A program made the position numbers and the translations under genes. Below, piece by piece: positions 8,588 through 16,903 of a DNA stretch of 41,801 bases. How positions within the stretch are numbered: the stretch's first letter is position 1; each line of letters opens with the position of its first letter. Source of the DNA: Candidatus Fermentibacter sp. (GTDB taxonomy: Bacteria; Fermentibacterota; Fermentibacteria; Fermentibacterales; Fermentibacteraceae). Under the pieces are notes generated by a model. That model had not been told where the DNA came from and did not search any database. It worked only from the letters and a program-made list of their open reading frames with translations. The stretch is from assembly GCA_030373045.1 (NCBI GenBank), contig JAUCPW010000016.1, forward strand, positions 1-41,801, in the 5' to 3' direction.

Positions 8588-11143
8588 GTGCAGACAAGGG
8601 TCTACAAGGTCGTTCCCCGCATCCCGGAGCGTCTCTCCGCCCTCAGGACCATCGCCTACAACCTCTGGTGGACATGGAATCCCGAAGCGGTGGACCTCTT
8701 CAGATGGATCGACGGCAGGCTGTGGGAGGAGACCCTGCACAACCCCGTGCTCCTCCTCGGCCGGGCGGAACAGAAGAGACTCGAGGAACTGGCCTCGGAC
8801 AGCGTCTACATCTCCAACCTCGACGACGTGGCCGGCAGGCTCGAGGACTACATGGGGCGCCCCACCTGGTTCGACAGGGCGTTCGAGCACCGGCAGGGCG
8901 CGCTGGACAACCTGCTGGTGGCGTTCTTCTCGATGGAGTTCGGCCTCCATGAGAGCCTCCCGATCTACTCCGGAGGTCTCGGCGTGCTCGCCGGCGACAC
9001 ATTGAAGAGCGCGAGCGAGCTGGGGCTGCCGCTTGTGGGTGTCTCTCTCCTGTACAGGCAGGGCTACTTCGGACAGTACCTGAACAGCGACGGCTGGCAG
9101 CAGGAACGGTACTTCGTCAACGACTACTCCAACACCCCCGTGAACCCCGTCGTCGACCGGGACGGCAGGCCCGTGGTCGTCACCCTCCCGCTCGACGGCA
9201 GGAACGTGTCGGCTGCGGTGTGGATGGTGAGGGTGGGCCGCACGATACTCTACCTACTCGACACCGATCTCCCTTCGAACACGCCTTCCGACAGGCAGAT
9301 AACCGGTCACCTCTACGGGGGCGACCGCGACATGAGGATCCGCCAGGAGATCGTCCTGGGCATCGGCGGCCTCCGCGCGCTCGAGGCCATGGGCCGGCGC
9401 CCGTCGGTATGCCACGCCAACGAGGGGCATTCGGCGTTCATGGTGCTGGAGCGGATCAGGCAGCTCATGGGCGAGGGGCTGGGACTCGGAGAGGCCCGGG
9501 AGCTCGCGGTGGCCGGCAACGTCTTCACGACCCACACTCCCGTGCCGGCCGGCAACGAGGAGTTCTCTCCCGAACTCGTCGACATCTATCTCAAACCTTA
9601 TCTCGATGCCCTGGGCATGTCGCTCGAGTCGTTCCTCGAGCTCGGCCGCGCCGCCGGCGCGGGGGGCGACTTCTCCATGACGGTGTTCGCCCTCAGGCAC
9701 TCCCGGTACAGGAACGGAGTAAGCCGCCTGCACGGCCGCGTCTCGAGATCGATATGGAAACAGGTGTGGCCGGGTCTCCCGGAGGACGACGTGCCCATCG
9801 AGCACGTCACCAACGGCGTCCACATCGACTCCTGGCTCTCCGACGAGATGACGCGCATCCTCAACCGCTACATCGGTCCGAGGTGGCCGAGCACACCCCG
9901 CGACGAGGCATGCTGGAGGAACATCTCGACGATACCCGACTCCGAGCTCTGGAGGGGGCATGTCAGGCTCCGCGAACGCCTCGTCACATACGTCCGCGAG
10001 AGATGGCGCACTCAGCAGACCAGCATGGGCCAGCAGAGCCACAGGTTCTCCGAGGTGCCGGTGCTCAACCCCGATGTCCTGACGATCGGCTTCGCGAGGA
10101 GGTTCGCGACCTACAAGAGGGCGACCCTCCTGTTCGGGGATCCCGAGAGGCTCGCGAGGCTCCTCAACCATCCCGAGAGGCCGGTCCAGATCGTCTTCGC
10201 AGGCAAGGCCCACCCCCACGACGACGGCGGCAAGGAGATGATCCGCCAGATCGTCCACATGAGCATGAAGGACGGGATCTACGGACGACTCGTCTATCTG
10301 GAGGACTACAGCATGGACATGGCCAGGCACTTCGTGCAGGGCGTCGATGTCTGGCTCAACGTCCCCAGACGGCCCCTCGAGGCCAGCGGGACGAGCGGCA
10401 TGAAGGCGGCAATGAACGGCGTTCTCAACTGCAGCGTTCCCGACGGCTGGTGGGACGAGGCCTGGACGCCTGAAACCGGCTGGCTGGTGGGGCGCGGCGA
10501 GAGCTACGACGATCCGGAGGTTCAGGACAGGGTCGAGACCACCGCCCTCTACGACCGCATCGAGAACGTCATCGCACCGATGTTCTACGACAGGCAGGAC
10601 GACGGGCTGCCTCGCAAGTGGATCTCGATGATGAAGGAGTCGATGAAGGCGATCTGCCCAGTCTTCAACACGAACAGGATGCTGGCGGAGTACACCGACC
10701 GCTTCTACATCCCGGCCTACGAAGGCTGGGAGGCTCTCGCGGCCGATTCCGGCGCCGGGGCCAGGGATCTCGCGTCGTGGAAGGCCCGTGTGCGTGCGGC
10801 ATGGCCCTCGGTCGCCATCGAGCGCGTGGATTCGCCCGACGAGGATCACACGGTCACCGTCGGGGACGTGATCCCTCTCAGGGTGGTGATCTCCGCCCAG
10901 GGCCTCGATCCCGACGACCTCGCGGTCGAGGTGCACTCGGGGATGGTGACGGGAGACAAGGTGCTCGGCAGGACGACTTCCGAACGCATCGCCTTCAGCG
11001 GGACCGAGGACGGCCGGTTCGTGTTCGCCGGGAGCTTCACGTCGGCCAGGTCGGGCACGCAGGGGTTCACCGTCAGGGTGCTCCCGAGCCACAGGAGGTT
11101 CGGGACCGTCATCGAGCCGGGGCTGGTCACATGGTGGGTCTAG
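8588..11143 (+). CDS. glgP: Alpha-glucan (glycogen/maltodextrin) phosphorylase
   Basis: An 851-residue GT35 enzyme of the shorter bacterial/archaeal branch. It releases glucose-1-phosphate from alpha-1,4-glucans with phosphate and pyridoxal phosphate. Visible marks: the N-terminal 'LAYNLWW'-type segment (here 'IAYNLWWTWNPEA'), 'FSMEFGLHESLPIYSGGLG', 'CHANEGHSAF', 'TTHTPVPAGNEEF', 'VTNGVH', and the cofactor motif 'EASGTSGMKAA' with K606 as the pyridoxal-phosphate lysine. A C-terminal beta-rich tail of about 100 residues follows the catalytic part. GTG at 8588 has AAAGG upstream and opens directly into the conserved N-terminus. No glycogen synthase or branching gene is adjacent. Its TAG stop overlaps that of the HEAT-repeat gene on the other strand (shared CTAG). 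Confidence 0.95.
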   Translation: MQTRVYKVVPRIPERLSALRTIAYNLWWTWNPEAVDLFRWIDGRLWEETLHNPVLLLGRAEQKRLEELASDSVYISNLDDVAGRLEDYMGRPTWFDRAFEHRQGALDNLLVAFFSMEFGLHESLPIYSGGLGVLAGDTLKSASELGLPLVGVSLLYRQGYFGQYLNSDGWQQERYFVNDYSNTPVNPVVDRDGRPVVVTLPLDGRNVSAAVWMVRVGRTILYLLDTDLPSNTPSDRQITGHLYGGDRDMRIRQEIVLGIGGLRALEAMGRRPSVCHANEGHSAFMVLERIRQLMGEGLGLGEARELAVAGNVFTTHTPVPAGNEEFSPELVDIYLKPYLDALGMSLESFLELGRAAGAGGDFSMTVFALRHSRYRNGVSRLHGRVSRSIWKQVWPGLPEDDVPIEHVTNGVHIDSWLSDEMTRILNRYIGPRWPSTPRDEACWRNISTIPDSELWRGHVRLRERLVTYVRERWRTQQTSMGQQSHRFSEVPVLNPDVLTIGFARRFATYKRATLLFGDPERLARLLNHPERPVQIVFAGKAHPHDDGGKEMIRQIVHMSMKDGIYGRLVYLEDYSMDMARHFVQGVDVWLNVPRRPLEASGTSGMKAAMNGVLNCSVPDGWWDEAWTPETGWLVGRGESYDDPEVQDRVETTALYDRIENVIAPMFYDRQDDGLPRKWISMMKESMKAICPVFNTNRMLAEYTDRFYIPAYEGWEALAADSGAGARDLASWKARVRAAWPSVAIERVDSPDEDHTVTVGDVIPLRVVISAQGLDPDDLAVEVHSGMVTGDKVLGRTTSERIAFSGTEDGRFVFAGSFTSARSGTQGFTVRVLPSHRRFGTVIEPGLVTWWV

Positions 11144-13797
11144 ATCTGGGCTGAGGAGGGTCTTTCCTGTGAGTCGGCGGCCCTGCCCTCGAGTTCCCTG
11201 GCAAGGGTATCCAGAGATGAGAGTACGGCGCGGAACGCCCCCCTCTTCCTCGTCAGCCCCTTCGCCGCTGCAGTCTTCAGGAAGGCCCTGAGGGCGGTCC
11301 CATCCTCGGGCCTGCCGCCTTCCCGGAGGATATCGAGCGCCGTCTCGGCGAGATCGGCATCCCCGAAGGGCATCCCCTCCGGATCCTGGAATCCCTGTAC
11401 GAGGAAGGCCCTCACGGGAGCGATCCCGGGCGTCTTCCTGAAGGCGGCGAACACGGTGCGCCGCAGGCCCGGCCTGGCGTTGAAGGCTCCCTTGAGGTCC
11501 TGCGTCAGCTCCGGATATCTCTGCAGCTCGGCTCCCAGTAGCTCTATGGCCACCGAGGCCACCTGGGAGGATGCATCCCTGAGCATCTCCCTGGCCCTGA
11601 CGGCCGCATCGACCCTGTCGGCGGAATAGTACGCGATGAGGGCGACTTCCCTTATCCTCTCGTCGGGATCGCCGGTGAGCCTCCTCAGGGTCTCGACGGA
11701 TTCGGGGAGCCTGAGCTCGCCGAGGATCTGGATCACGTTCCTCGCGACGAACCAGTCCTCGTCCATGAGCCTCTGGGTTTCGGGCTCCCGTGGAGTCTCG
11801 TAGGCCATCTGCAGTCTCCTGAGCCTCCCGATGAGGACGGGAGTCACCCTCGCGCCGATCTTCTTGAGGACCCGGAACGCTCTCGCGCGCTGATGCCTGT
11901 CCGGCTCGTTGAAGACGTCGAGCAGCTTCGTCGTCATGTTGCGGAGTACGAGTTTCCCCGCGAGGGTCTCGCCCTGCCTGGCCACTATCTCGTTGTACGA
12001 CAGCAGAGAATCGACCAGCTTTTCGCCGACCTCCGGGGTGTCGATGCGCCTCAGAGCCTCTGCAAGCGCCCTTCTTCGCGCGGAAACGAGCTCGGGCATC
12101 GTGAGGTCGAGGGCCCTGGTCTTCTCGAGAGACTCGGCCGCCAGTTCGGCGGTCGAGAATCTTCCCCGCGAGATCAGGGCCTCGCAGGCGGCGCCGATGA
12201 GGATGATCGAAGTGTAGAGGGTGTCAGGCGAAGTCTCTATCGGCAGCCTCCTGGAGATCATGTCGATGATCTGAACGACGGTGTTGTCCTTGTTCCGCTC
12301 GATGCCGGTGATGACGAGGTCGAGGAGCCTGTCGGTGGCTTCGAGCCTGACGTCCTCGTCGGTGCTGTCGAGTTCGCCGAGGCGGAGCCTGATGATCTTC
12401 CTGAGCGCACTCCAGGCGATCTCCTTCTGGATCTCCCGTCTCGCCAGGATGCCCTTCTCGAGGATGCCCGGATCCAGCGCCGCGACGAAGCTCGCCAGCA
12501 GCCCCCTCTGCTTGTCCACTCCGCTCATGGACTCCTGGATGACCTTCTTGAAGGCCATGCCGAGCTCCTCGTCGGGGAGGTCCCTTATCGTGTCCCCCCT
12601 CTCCAGCCTGTCGACGAGCTCGGTGAAGATGATGTTCTCGAGGGTCGTGTCCTCGGGGGGGGCGGCCGTCCCCCCCATCACTGTTCCGTCCTTGGACACC
12701 AGGGCGTAGTGGTACTGGTCGACGGTGATCGAGGAGACCTCCCTCCTCTCGAGGAGAGAGGCCAGGCCGCCGTGCTCCTTGATGTAGACCGGCGCCTTGT
12801 TGAAGACGTTCGAGAACCTCATCACGTTCTCGGCGTCGGTGTCGTTCTGGAACGTGATGCTGCTGACACCGCGGTCGGACATGTCCTTCAGGAGCGAATC
12901 GACCGAACCTCCCCTGCGCCTGACCTGGAGATCGTTCACCATCAGTTCTCCGCCGATGGCGCTCAGGGTGACCATCGGGCCGGTCGAGAAGAAACTGCCC
13001 AGGACTTCGAGGAATCCCTCGACGGATGGCGCGATCGCGGGATGTCCCGAGGGATACATGCCGGTGGCCCTCACGATGAAGCCGAGCCTCTTGACGATGT
13101 TCTCGGCGGCCCTGGTCAGGGCCAGGGGCGACAGCGTCGCCGATGCGCTCCGGTAGCTGAGGAGGTTCCTCGCCTGCGAGAGCCTCGTGGAGGATGTGTC
13201 GTCGAGCCTGTAGGACCAGCTGCCGCGTTCCCGCTGTATGAAGTCGAGTTCTTCGAGGACCTCGGTCAGCAGCCGCTGGCTGGCCTGGGAGAACACGGCG
13301 GTCTCGAGGGACAGGTCGGGGCCTCCGGGCTTCAGATCGGCAAGCACCCTGAGCGCGATCGCGGCCCCTGACGAGTGCTCCGGCTCGAGCGACGAGTCCT
13401 TCAGTTCGCGGTTGAGCAGGAAATAGACCTCGAGGAGAAGGGAGACCTTCGCCATTGCATAAATCCTGCCGCCGGGCTGCAGAGCCTCCAGCCTCGCCCA
13501 GGCTTCCGCCGTGTGCGGGTCCTCGGGGATCATCGCCGAGCGGAGCGCCTGAGGCTCGAGTGCCCCGGTGGAGAGCCTGGACTGCAGCGCGGAGAAGTCG
13601 AGGAGCGCAAGGAACAGCGACGCCCTGTCGGCCGAGGAGATGCAGTCGGAGTCGAGGGCTGAGATGACAGAGGCGGCTTCCGCCGCATCCATCTGCGACA
13701 TCCTGGAGATGGACGACCCCATGATGGACTGGATGTCCTTCTGGTTCATCGCAGCCCTGACGAGCCCGTCCAGCGCTGTCCGCGCGTCTTCAGGCAT
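11140..13797 (-). CDS. Large HEAT-repeat protein with a 'YPSGHPAI'-type N-terminal regulatory domain
   Basis: An 885-residue soluble, mostly helical protein. The middle N-terminal part ('IVRATGMYPSGHPAI', then 'LSAIGGELMVND' and 'GVSSITFQNDTDAENVMRF') matches a domain I know from multi-domain bacterial regulators, where it precedes HEAT repeats or HD-GYP domains. The C-terminal ~350 residues are HEAT-like helical pairs ('VARNVIQILGELRLPESVETL', 'RIREVALIAYYSADRVDAAV'). HEAT arrays bind proteins, so a scaffold or signalling role is likely; no catalytic motif is seen. An ATG at 13797 and an overlapping GTG at 13800 are both possible; the ATG has the better distance from GGGAGGG. It is monocistronic, divergent from selC, with a promoter candidate at 13819-13847. 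Confidence 0.82.
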   Translation of the reverse strand: MPEDARTALDGLVRAAMNQKDIQSIMGSSISRMSQMDAAEAASVISALDSDCISSADRASLFLALLDFSALQSRLSTGALEPQALRSAMIPEDPHTAEAWARLEALQPGGRIYAMAKVSLLLEVYFLLNRELKDSSLEPEHSSGAAIALRVLADLKPGGPDLSLETAVFSQASQRLLTEVLEELDFIQRERGSWSYRLDDTSSTRLSQARNLLSYRSASATLSPLALTRAAENIVKRLGFIVRATGMYPSGHPAIAPSVEGFLEVLGSFFSTGPMVTLSAIGGELMVNDLQVRRRGGSVDSLLKDMSDRGVSSITFQNDTDAENVMRFSNVFNKAPVYIKEHGGLASLLERREVSSITVDQYHYALVSKDGTVMGGTAAPPEDTTLENIIFTELVDRLERGDTIRDLPDEELGMAFKKVIQESMSGVDKQRGLLASFVAALDPGILEKGILARREIQKEIAWSALRKIIRLRLGELDSTDEDVRLEATDRLLDLVITGIERNKDNTVVQIIDMISRRLPIETSPDTLYTSIILIGAACEALISRGRFSTAELAAESLEKTRALDLTMPELVSARRRALAEALRRIDTPEVGEKLVDSLLSYNEIVARQGETLAGKLVLRNMTTKLLDVFNEPDRHQRARAFRVLKKIGARVTPVLIGRLRRLQMAYETPREPETQRLMDEDWFVARNVIQILGELRLPESVETLRRLTGDPDERIREVALIAYYSADRVDAAVRAREMLRDASSQVASVAIELLGAELQRYPELTQDLKGAFNARPGLRRTVFAAFRKTPGIAPVRAFLVQGFQDPEGMPFGDADLAETALDILREGGRPEDGTALRAFLKTAAAKGLTRKRGAFRAVLSSLDTLARELEGRAADSQERPSSAQI

Positions 13798-13818
13798 CAC
13801 ACCCTCCCCCCCCTCGAT

Positions 13819-13847
13819 AAGCTATAGCCCGCGGGGCTGCGGTGCAA
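13819..13847 (-). promoter_or_regulatory. Promoter candidate for the HEAT-repeat gene
   Basis: Read on the minus strand: TTGCAC (13842-13847), 17-bp spacer, TAGCTT (13819-13824), about 20 bases before the start codon. It lies back to back with the selC promoter. Confidence 0.45.
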
Positions 13848-13854
13848 GTGAGAC

Positions 13855-13882
13855 TTGACACCGGGCCGGACAGAGGCATCTT
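13855..13882 (+). promoter_or_regulatory. Promoter candidate for selC
   Basis: A perfect -35 TTGACA (13855-13860), 16-bp spacer and a weak -10 CATCTT (13877-13882). Transcription would start a few bases before the tRNA at 13894, a usual arrangement for a stand-alone tRNA gene. Confidence 0.6.
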
Positions 13883-13893
13883 CGCGGCAGCGC

Positions 13894-13990
13894 GGGAGCG
13901 GAAGGGGGCTGGTGTCCCTCCCGGACTTCAAATCCGGCGCCGGGTGCTCAAACCACCCTGGGTGGGTTCGATTCCCACACGTTCCCGCCA
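13894..13990 (+). tRNA. selC: tRNA-Sec (anticodon TCA)
   Basis: A 97-nt selenocysteine tRNA with encoded CCA. The fold has the bacterial SelC layout: 8-position acceptor arm (13894-13901 with 13979-13986, one G-U and one terminal G-A), a 6-bp D stem with a 4-nt loop (13904-13919), a 5-bp anticodon stem around loop CTTCAAA (13921-13937, anticodon TCA), a long variable arm (13938-13961, GGGTG/CACCC stem) and a T arm GTGGG/CCCAC (13962-13978). The discriminator is G at 13987. It delivers selenocysteine at UGA codons with SelA, SelB and SelD, none of which is in this window. Its last bases also form one arm of a 13-bp hairpin (13985-14013). Confidence 0.96.
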
Positions 13991-14316
13991 TGCCCGCTCA
14001 GCGGGCATGGCGGCACGCTTGTTCCTGCGTCTGCAGGAACAAGCTGGCATGACAGCTGTCCGCCATGATTCCGACACAACCGACTGGCGGACAGTGAGAA
14101 TGCCGGAGCGCATCCCCCTGCCGGCTCCGCCATGGAACCGGCAGAGTACCCCACGCCATGGCTGAAGTAATGGTCTCTCGCATGTTTGCTTCGCAAACAA
14201 GCTGGCGACGCCTTCATTTCCGCATGAGCGCAAATGAAGGGCACGCACACTCGCGATTTCCCTACGGGAAATCACTGTTGTGCTACCCATCAATTCCGCT
14301 GCGCGGAATCGATGGG
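13985..14316. repeat. Cluster of eight hairpins (palindromes) directly downstream of selC
   Basis: This gene-free stretch of about 300 bp consists mainly of inverted repeats: (1) 13985-14013, 13-bp perfect stem, loop TCA; (2) 14017-14044, 12-bp perfect, loop GTCT; (3) 14056-14094, 10 bp, 19-nt loop; (4) 14118-14144, 7 bp plus 3 bp after a mismatch; (5) 14183-14199, 7 bp, loop TTC; (6) 14211-14240, 9 bp plus 3 bp, loop ATGA; (7) 14255-14273, 8 bp perfect, loop TAC; (8) 14286-14316, 6 plus 7 bp, loop TGC, overlapping the end of tcdA. Hairpins 2 and 5 share the 3' string AACAAGCTGGC (14038-14048 and 14196-14206). No U-tracts follow, so this is not a row of simple terminators. No coding potential is evident. 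Confidence 0.85.
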
Positions 14317-15048
14317 ACGAGCAATGAGGCGGAGGGCCTCGGCGGCGCAGGCGTATCCGAAGATCCCCGGCAGGGGCCCGATCCCCGGCAGGCGCCTCCG
14401 GATCCGTCCCCTCCTCTCCAGCATCTCGCTGTCGTCCGGCGGGCCGGCCTCCACGGGCGGGACCTCGGTCGAGAAGACGCATCTGATGCCTGTCCTGATC
14501 CCCCGCCTTCCGAGGTAGGATCTCACCTTCCTCGCGAGCGGGCAGACGCTGGTCTTCGAGATGTCGTCGACCACGATCTTCGAGGGGTCCATCCTCCTGG
14601 ATGCCCCCATGCTGCTCACGACGGGAGTCCCAGCCGTCACGCAGGCCTCCAGCAGGGCGACCTTCGGATTGAGCGAGTCTATCGAGTCGATCAGGAGGCC
14701 GGGCCCGCGATCCAGGACCGCTCCGGTGTTCTCCTGATCCAGGAACAGGACGAGCGGGACCACCACGGTGCCCGGACATGCCGATGCGAGATGGCGGGCC
14801 AGAAGCTCCGCCTTCGGACAACCGACGTCGGACGGACAGGCGAAGGGGCTCCTGTTGAGCGAACTCTCGGTGATCACGTCCGAATCGACGACGATGAGCC
14901 CGCCGACTCCGTTCCGCGCGAGCGATACGGCGGCGTGGCTGCCCACTCCGCCCAGACCGACCACCGCGACGGTCGAATTCCTTATCCTCTCGAAGGCTTC
15001 CGGCCCGAAGAACTCGAGAGTCCTGGCGAACCTTCCGTCAACGCCCAC
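14290..15048 (-). CDS. tcdA: ThiF/MoeB-family enzyme, probable tRNA t6A dehydratase TcdA
   Basis: A 252-residue E1-like ATP-dependent enzyme. TcdA (YgdL/CsdL) converts t6A37 in tRNAs to the cyclic form. Visible marks: the nucleotide-binding 'VAVVGLGGVGSHAAVSLARNG', the acidic 'IVVDSD', the 'LNRSPFA' arginine and 'DSIDSLNPKVALLEAC', which corresponds to the TcdA 'DAIDSV..K' segment. This points to TcdA rather than MoeB or ThiF, which also carry paired C-terminal zinc cysteines. The GTG at 15048 has GGAG eight bases upstream; an ATG at 15066 in the same frame lacks a site and lengthens the overlap with tatD from 11 to 29 bp. The gene is last in the long minus-strand run, and hairpin 8 covers its final codons. 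Confidence 0.88.
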   Translation of the reverse strand: MGVDGRFARTLEFFGPEAFERIRNSTVAVVGLGGVGSHAAVSLARNGVGGLIVVDSDVITESSLNRSPFACPSDVGCPKAELLARHLASACPGTVVVPLVLFLDQENTGAVLDRGPGLLIDSIDSLNPKVALLEACVTAGTPVVSSMGASRRMDPSKIVVDDISKTSVCPLARKVRSYLGRRGIRTGIRCVFSTEVPPVEAGPPDDSEMLERRGRIRRRLPGIGPLPGIFGYACAAEALRLIARPIDSAQRN

Positions 15049-15796
15049 CGAAGAGTCTCCGGGCATTCGCGGCCGTAGTCCCGGCCACGGATTCAGGGGT
15101 CACCCCCCGGATGCGGGCGACGGCTCCGGCAACCAGGGCGACATGCATCGGTTCGGTCCCTCCGGGCTCGATCCCCTCGACTCCGAGCGAGGGGGCATCC
15201 GTCTCGAGCAGCATCATGTCTTGCGGGACGAATGCCGCCGAGGCGTGGGCGCGCCTCGCCCCGGGCCTCGTCACGGCCCCGCCGAAGGCGAGGAGGAACC
15301 CGGCCTCGAGGAACGGCTCCGCTTCCGCGGGAGTCCTCGAGAACGCGTGAAGAACACCCCTGAGTCCGGGCAGGAAGCCCGAGATGACGGCATGGAGGTC
15401 GCCGAAGGCCCTCCTGCAGTGGAGCAGCACGGGCAGGCCGAGATCGCACGCCAGCGCGAGCTGCGGTTCGAGCACGCCCAGCTGCACGGCCCTGGGCGGG
15501 CATCCCTCGGCCCAGTCGAGCCCGATCTCGCCCACGGCAAGGCACGACAGGCGATCCAGCTCCTCGCGGAGCTCCGAAACGTCGAGACCCTCCGAAGCGC
15601 ACCAGGGATGCAGGCCCAGGGCGACGTGTATCCCCTCGAGCCCTCCGAGCGCATCAGCCGCGGCCCACGAGGCCCTGTCCACGGCCGGCACCAGGATGTC
15701 GTCCACCCCGGCGTCCCTGGCGCGCCGGATCACGCAGTCCATGCGGGATGCGAGCGGTTCCACGGTCAGATGGCAGTGGGTGTCGTAGAGCGCCAC
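15038..15796 (-). CDS. tatD: TatD-family metal-dependent hydrolase (DNase)
   Basis: A 252-residue amidohydrolase-fold enzyme, close to the usual ~260 residues of the family. The metal and active-site motifs are complete: DTHCHL at the N-terminus, 'ALGLHPW', 'GEIGLDW', 'LLHCRRA', 'LHAFSR' and 'LLETDAPSL'. TatD proteins are 3'-5' exonucleases acting on DNA or RNA in repair and turnover. The start is GTG at 15796, directly before the DTHCHL strand; its ribosome site is weak, so coupling to the DUF4282 gene 27 bases upstream is possible. It overlaps tcdA. Both act on nucleic acids, but a shared pathway is not known to me. Confidence 0.93.
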   Translation of the reverse strand: MALYDTHCHLTVEPLASRMDCVIRRARDAGVDDILVPAVDRASWAAADALGGLEGIHVALGLHPWCASEGLDVSELREELDRLSCLAVGEIGLDWAEGCPPRAVQLGVLEPQLALACDLGLPVLLHCRRAFGDLHAVISGFLPGLRGVLHAFSRTPAEAEPFLEAGFLLAFGGAVTRPGARRAHASAAFVPQDMMLLETDAPSLGVEGIEPGGTEPMHVALVAGAVARIRGVTPESVAGTTAANARRLFGGR

Positions 15797-15823
15797 GACG
15801 GAACCCGGCCAGCCGCTCTGCGA

Positions 15824-16147
15824 TCAGCCCTGGCCCTGGTCCTGGCTCCGTTCCGCGATCCTGGTGGTGTTCTCGTAGATCCTGAAGAGCACGATGGCCG
15901 TCTCCAGCCCCATCCTCAGGATCACGAGATACAGCAGATAGACGAACGGAGTCACTGCGAGCACGATCCACGGGGAGACCTCGTACTCGCTCGCATATCC
16001 AAGGAAAGCGCCAGCGATGATCCCCGCCGCGCACAGCGTGAGCAGTGCGAACAGCACGAAGTACAGGAAGCTCACGAGCTTGGGGAAGACGAAGGATCTG
16101 AACGAGAAGTCGAAGAGAGAACCGAAGAACCCCCTGTTCCCGGCCAC
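15824..16147 (-). CDS. DUF4282-like two-TM membrane protein
   Basis: A 107-residue integral membrane protein. It has an N-terminal amphipathic region with 'FDFSFRSFVFPKLVSFLY', a membrane helix at about 27-50 and another at about 58-80, then a charged tail ending 'AERSQDQGQG'. This arrangement, with the 'LYLVILRMGLETAIVLFRIYENT' second half, resembles the DUF4282 family, whose function is unknown. GTG at 16147 follows GGAGGGAGGG. It lies 13 bp after the lipoprotein gene and before tatD, so it is co-transcribed with them. Confidence 0.78.
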   Translation of the reverse strand: MAGNRGFFGSLFDFSFRSFVFPKLVSFLYFVLFALLTLCAAGIIAGAFLGYASEYEVSPWIVLAVTPFVYLLYLVILRMGLETAIVLFRIYENTTRIAERSQDQGQG

Positions 16148-16160
16148 GATGCCCTCCCTC

Positions 16161-16868
16161 CTACAATCCGGGGCCCTGCGAGAACGACCTCAGTTCATCC
16201 CTGAGCGCACACCAGTCTCCGCCCTCCTGCTTCGACGCAACGGAGTCGACCAGGGCCACGGTGCCGGTTCCGGGGGCGTCGTACCAGATCATGGTCCGCG
16301 TGGATGCCGAGTCGGGCTCCCATGACGCCTCGATCTCCAGGATGTCCGTGTATTCCTGGAACTGGGTCTGGCAGGTGCCGTCGACGGTCAGCACCGTCGC
16401 GAAGATGTCCGTCGGGCGCCTCCTGAACAGCCAGGTGTCGCCGTCCGAGAGCGGCAGGGGGATGGTCCAGAGAGGAGTCGTGCTAACCGTGTCGGCGAAG
16501 GCTTCGACGATCGAGTCGGAGACATGGACGTACTCCGTCGAGAAGTACGGTATCTGGGGCTCGTCGCCGGTCTTGAAGTGAAGGGTGTCGGACCCGGCGG
16601 TGTAGACGACGGCCAGTTCGAAGCCCCCGGCATGCATGGTCATCCGCCCGACCGAGACGGAAGACATGCCGGTGACCGTGTACTCGAGGGAGTCCGACAT
16701 GCCCGCCCCGGTACGGACGTACCGCCAGGAGTTCCCTTCGGCGAAGGGGAAGTACTCCGCCCCGGCCTGCTGATCGGGGGCGAATGGACCGCCGGCGTCG
16801 ATATCGCCGCAGGAGCAGAAAACCATCGCCATGAGAGCCGACGCCGCAAACGCTGCTTTGGAACTCAT
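16161..16868 (-). CDS. Putative lipoprotein, paralogue of the upstream gene
   Basis: A 235-residue exported protein of unknown function. Signal peptide MSSKAAFAASALMAMVFCSC; the lipobox is not ideal, but a cysteine at the end of the hydrophobic stretch suggests lipidation. The mature region opens with 'YFPFAEGNSWRYVRTG' and later has 'PLPLSDGDTWLFRR'. The same two landmarks occur in the neighbour at 16904 ('YFPHGMASYWDYERNG', 'FPLTEGDTWAA'), so the two are diverged tandem paralogues. ATG at 16868 follows GGAGGAAG. Beta-rich, probably in the outer-membrane or periplasmic space. Confidence 0.8.
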   Translation of the reverse strand: MSSKAAFAASALMAMVFCSCGDIDAGGPFAPDQQAGAEYFPFAEGNSWRYVRTGAGMSDSLEYTVTGMSSVSVGRMTMHAGGFELAVVYTAGSDTLHFKTGDEPQIPYFSTEYVHVSDSIVEAFADTVSTTPLWTIPLPLSDGDTWLFRRRPTDIFATVLTVDGTCQTQFQEYTDILEIEASWEPDSASTRTMIWYDAPGTGTVALVDSVASKQEGGDWCALRDELRSFSQGPGL

Positions 16869-16903
16869 CTGCTTCCTCCAGACGGCCGCGGTGCCGGCCG
16901 GCG

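Noticed and set aside
8588-11143. Long open frames on the opposite strand of glgP and of other GC-rich genes
   Set aside because: They lack stops because of high GC and codon bias, have no ribosome site or recognisable domains, and sit wholly inside genes with clear conserved motifs.
13985-14316. Integron attC sites or a CRISPR array
   Set aside because: The hairpins differ in sequence and spacing (about 31-60 bp), have no paired RYYYAAC/GTTRRRY core sites, no repeated unit with unique spacers, and no integrase or cas gene nearby.
13928-14821. A gene across the selC hairpin region
   Set aside because: Open frames there run over the tRNA and palindromes, have no ribosome site and no protein-like composition.
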